A stretch of 7,048 nt of DNA, taken from positions 1-7,048 of the forward strand of contig JALDXQ010000295.1 of NCBI GenBank assembly GCA_032156805.1. Reading direction: 5' to 3'. How positions within the stretch are numbered: the stretch's first letter is position 1; each line of letters opens with the position of its first letter. Position numbers and translations under genes: made by a program. Under the pieces are notes generated by a model. That model saw nothing but the letters and a program-made list of their open reading frames with translations. It was not told where the DNA came from and did no database searches. The stretch comes from Gp6-AA40 sp032156805 (lineage in GTDB: Bacteria > Acidobacteriota > Vicinamibacteria > Vicinamibacterales > UBA2999). This document shows positions 7,000 through 7,048 of this stretch, piece by piece.

Positions 7000-7048
7000 C
7001 GCCTGGTCGCAGTGTCTTCCTGGCGCGACGCCATGAGTGAGCAGCCGC

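Larger units (their letters stand above)
6920..7048. other. Region upstream of the ferrochelatase gene, no clear gene
   Basis: In the ferrochelatase frame the minus strand is open from the window edge to the TGA at 6926-6928, but the encoded residues (ending ACEHLC) match nothing I recognise. The stretch therefore reads as intergenic, holding the inverted repeat and promoter candidate listed separately. On the plus strand an ATG at 7033 begins ATG AGT GAG CAG CCG (MSEQP) and runs off the window, which could be a divergent gene, but five codons are too few to call and no Shine-Dalgarno is visible. Confidence 0.4.

Overview
The window is high-GC bacterial DNA carrying five protein genes, all on the minus strand and closely spaced. 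Read in the direction of transcription (from high to low coordinates) they are: a ferrochelatase, a small 2H-phosphoesterase ('2'-5' RNA ligase' family) protein, an exported M61 metallopeptidase with a PDZ domain, an exported M18 metalloaminopeptidase, and the first 626 residues of a membrane-anchored Ser/Thr protein kinase whose 3' end lies beyond base 1. Spacers are about 34, 67, 42 and 31 bp, so one transcription unit is plausible but not proven. I see no RNA genes, insertion sequences, CRISPR arrays or prophage genes.

The organism is most likely an acidobacterium, possibly of the Vicinamibacteria type. This is inference from style, not a database match. The pointers are the kinase architecture (N-terminal helical extension, kinase domain, one membrane segment, TolB/FlgO-like domain, TPRs), the paired exported peptidases, a ferrochelatase resembling the actinobacterial type, and short tandem spacer repeats of the kind scattered through such genomes.

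Layout: 1-1879 is the kinase (partial); 1911-3335 is the M18 aminopeptidase; 3349-3383 is a spacer of 7-bp tandem repeats that also supplies the M61 stop codon; 3378-5249 is the M61 peptidase; 5250-5316 is a spacer with nothing recognisable; 5317-5892 is the 2H phosphoesterase; 5892-5918 is a 9-bp-period repeat; 5927-6919 is the ferrochelatase, which appears to use a TTG start; 6920-7048 is a non-coding-looking region with a 9-bp inverted repeat, a weak promoter candidate for the ferrochelatase, and possibly the first codons of a divergent gene.

The two peptidases form the clearest functional pair: both carry signal peptides and complete metal-binding motifs, suggesting peptide trimming outside the cytoplasm. 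The link between them and the kinase, the ferrochelatase or the RNA-ligase-like protein is positional only. I do not see a convincing undescribed system. The points most worth a second look are the secreted form of a normally cytoplasmic M18 family, the repeats placed exactly at gene junctions (one of which creates a false N-terminal extension), and the forced TTG start of the ferrochelatase.
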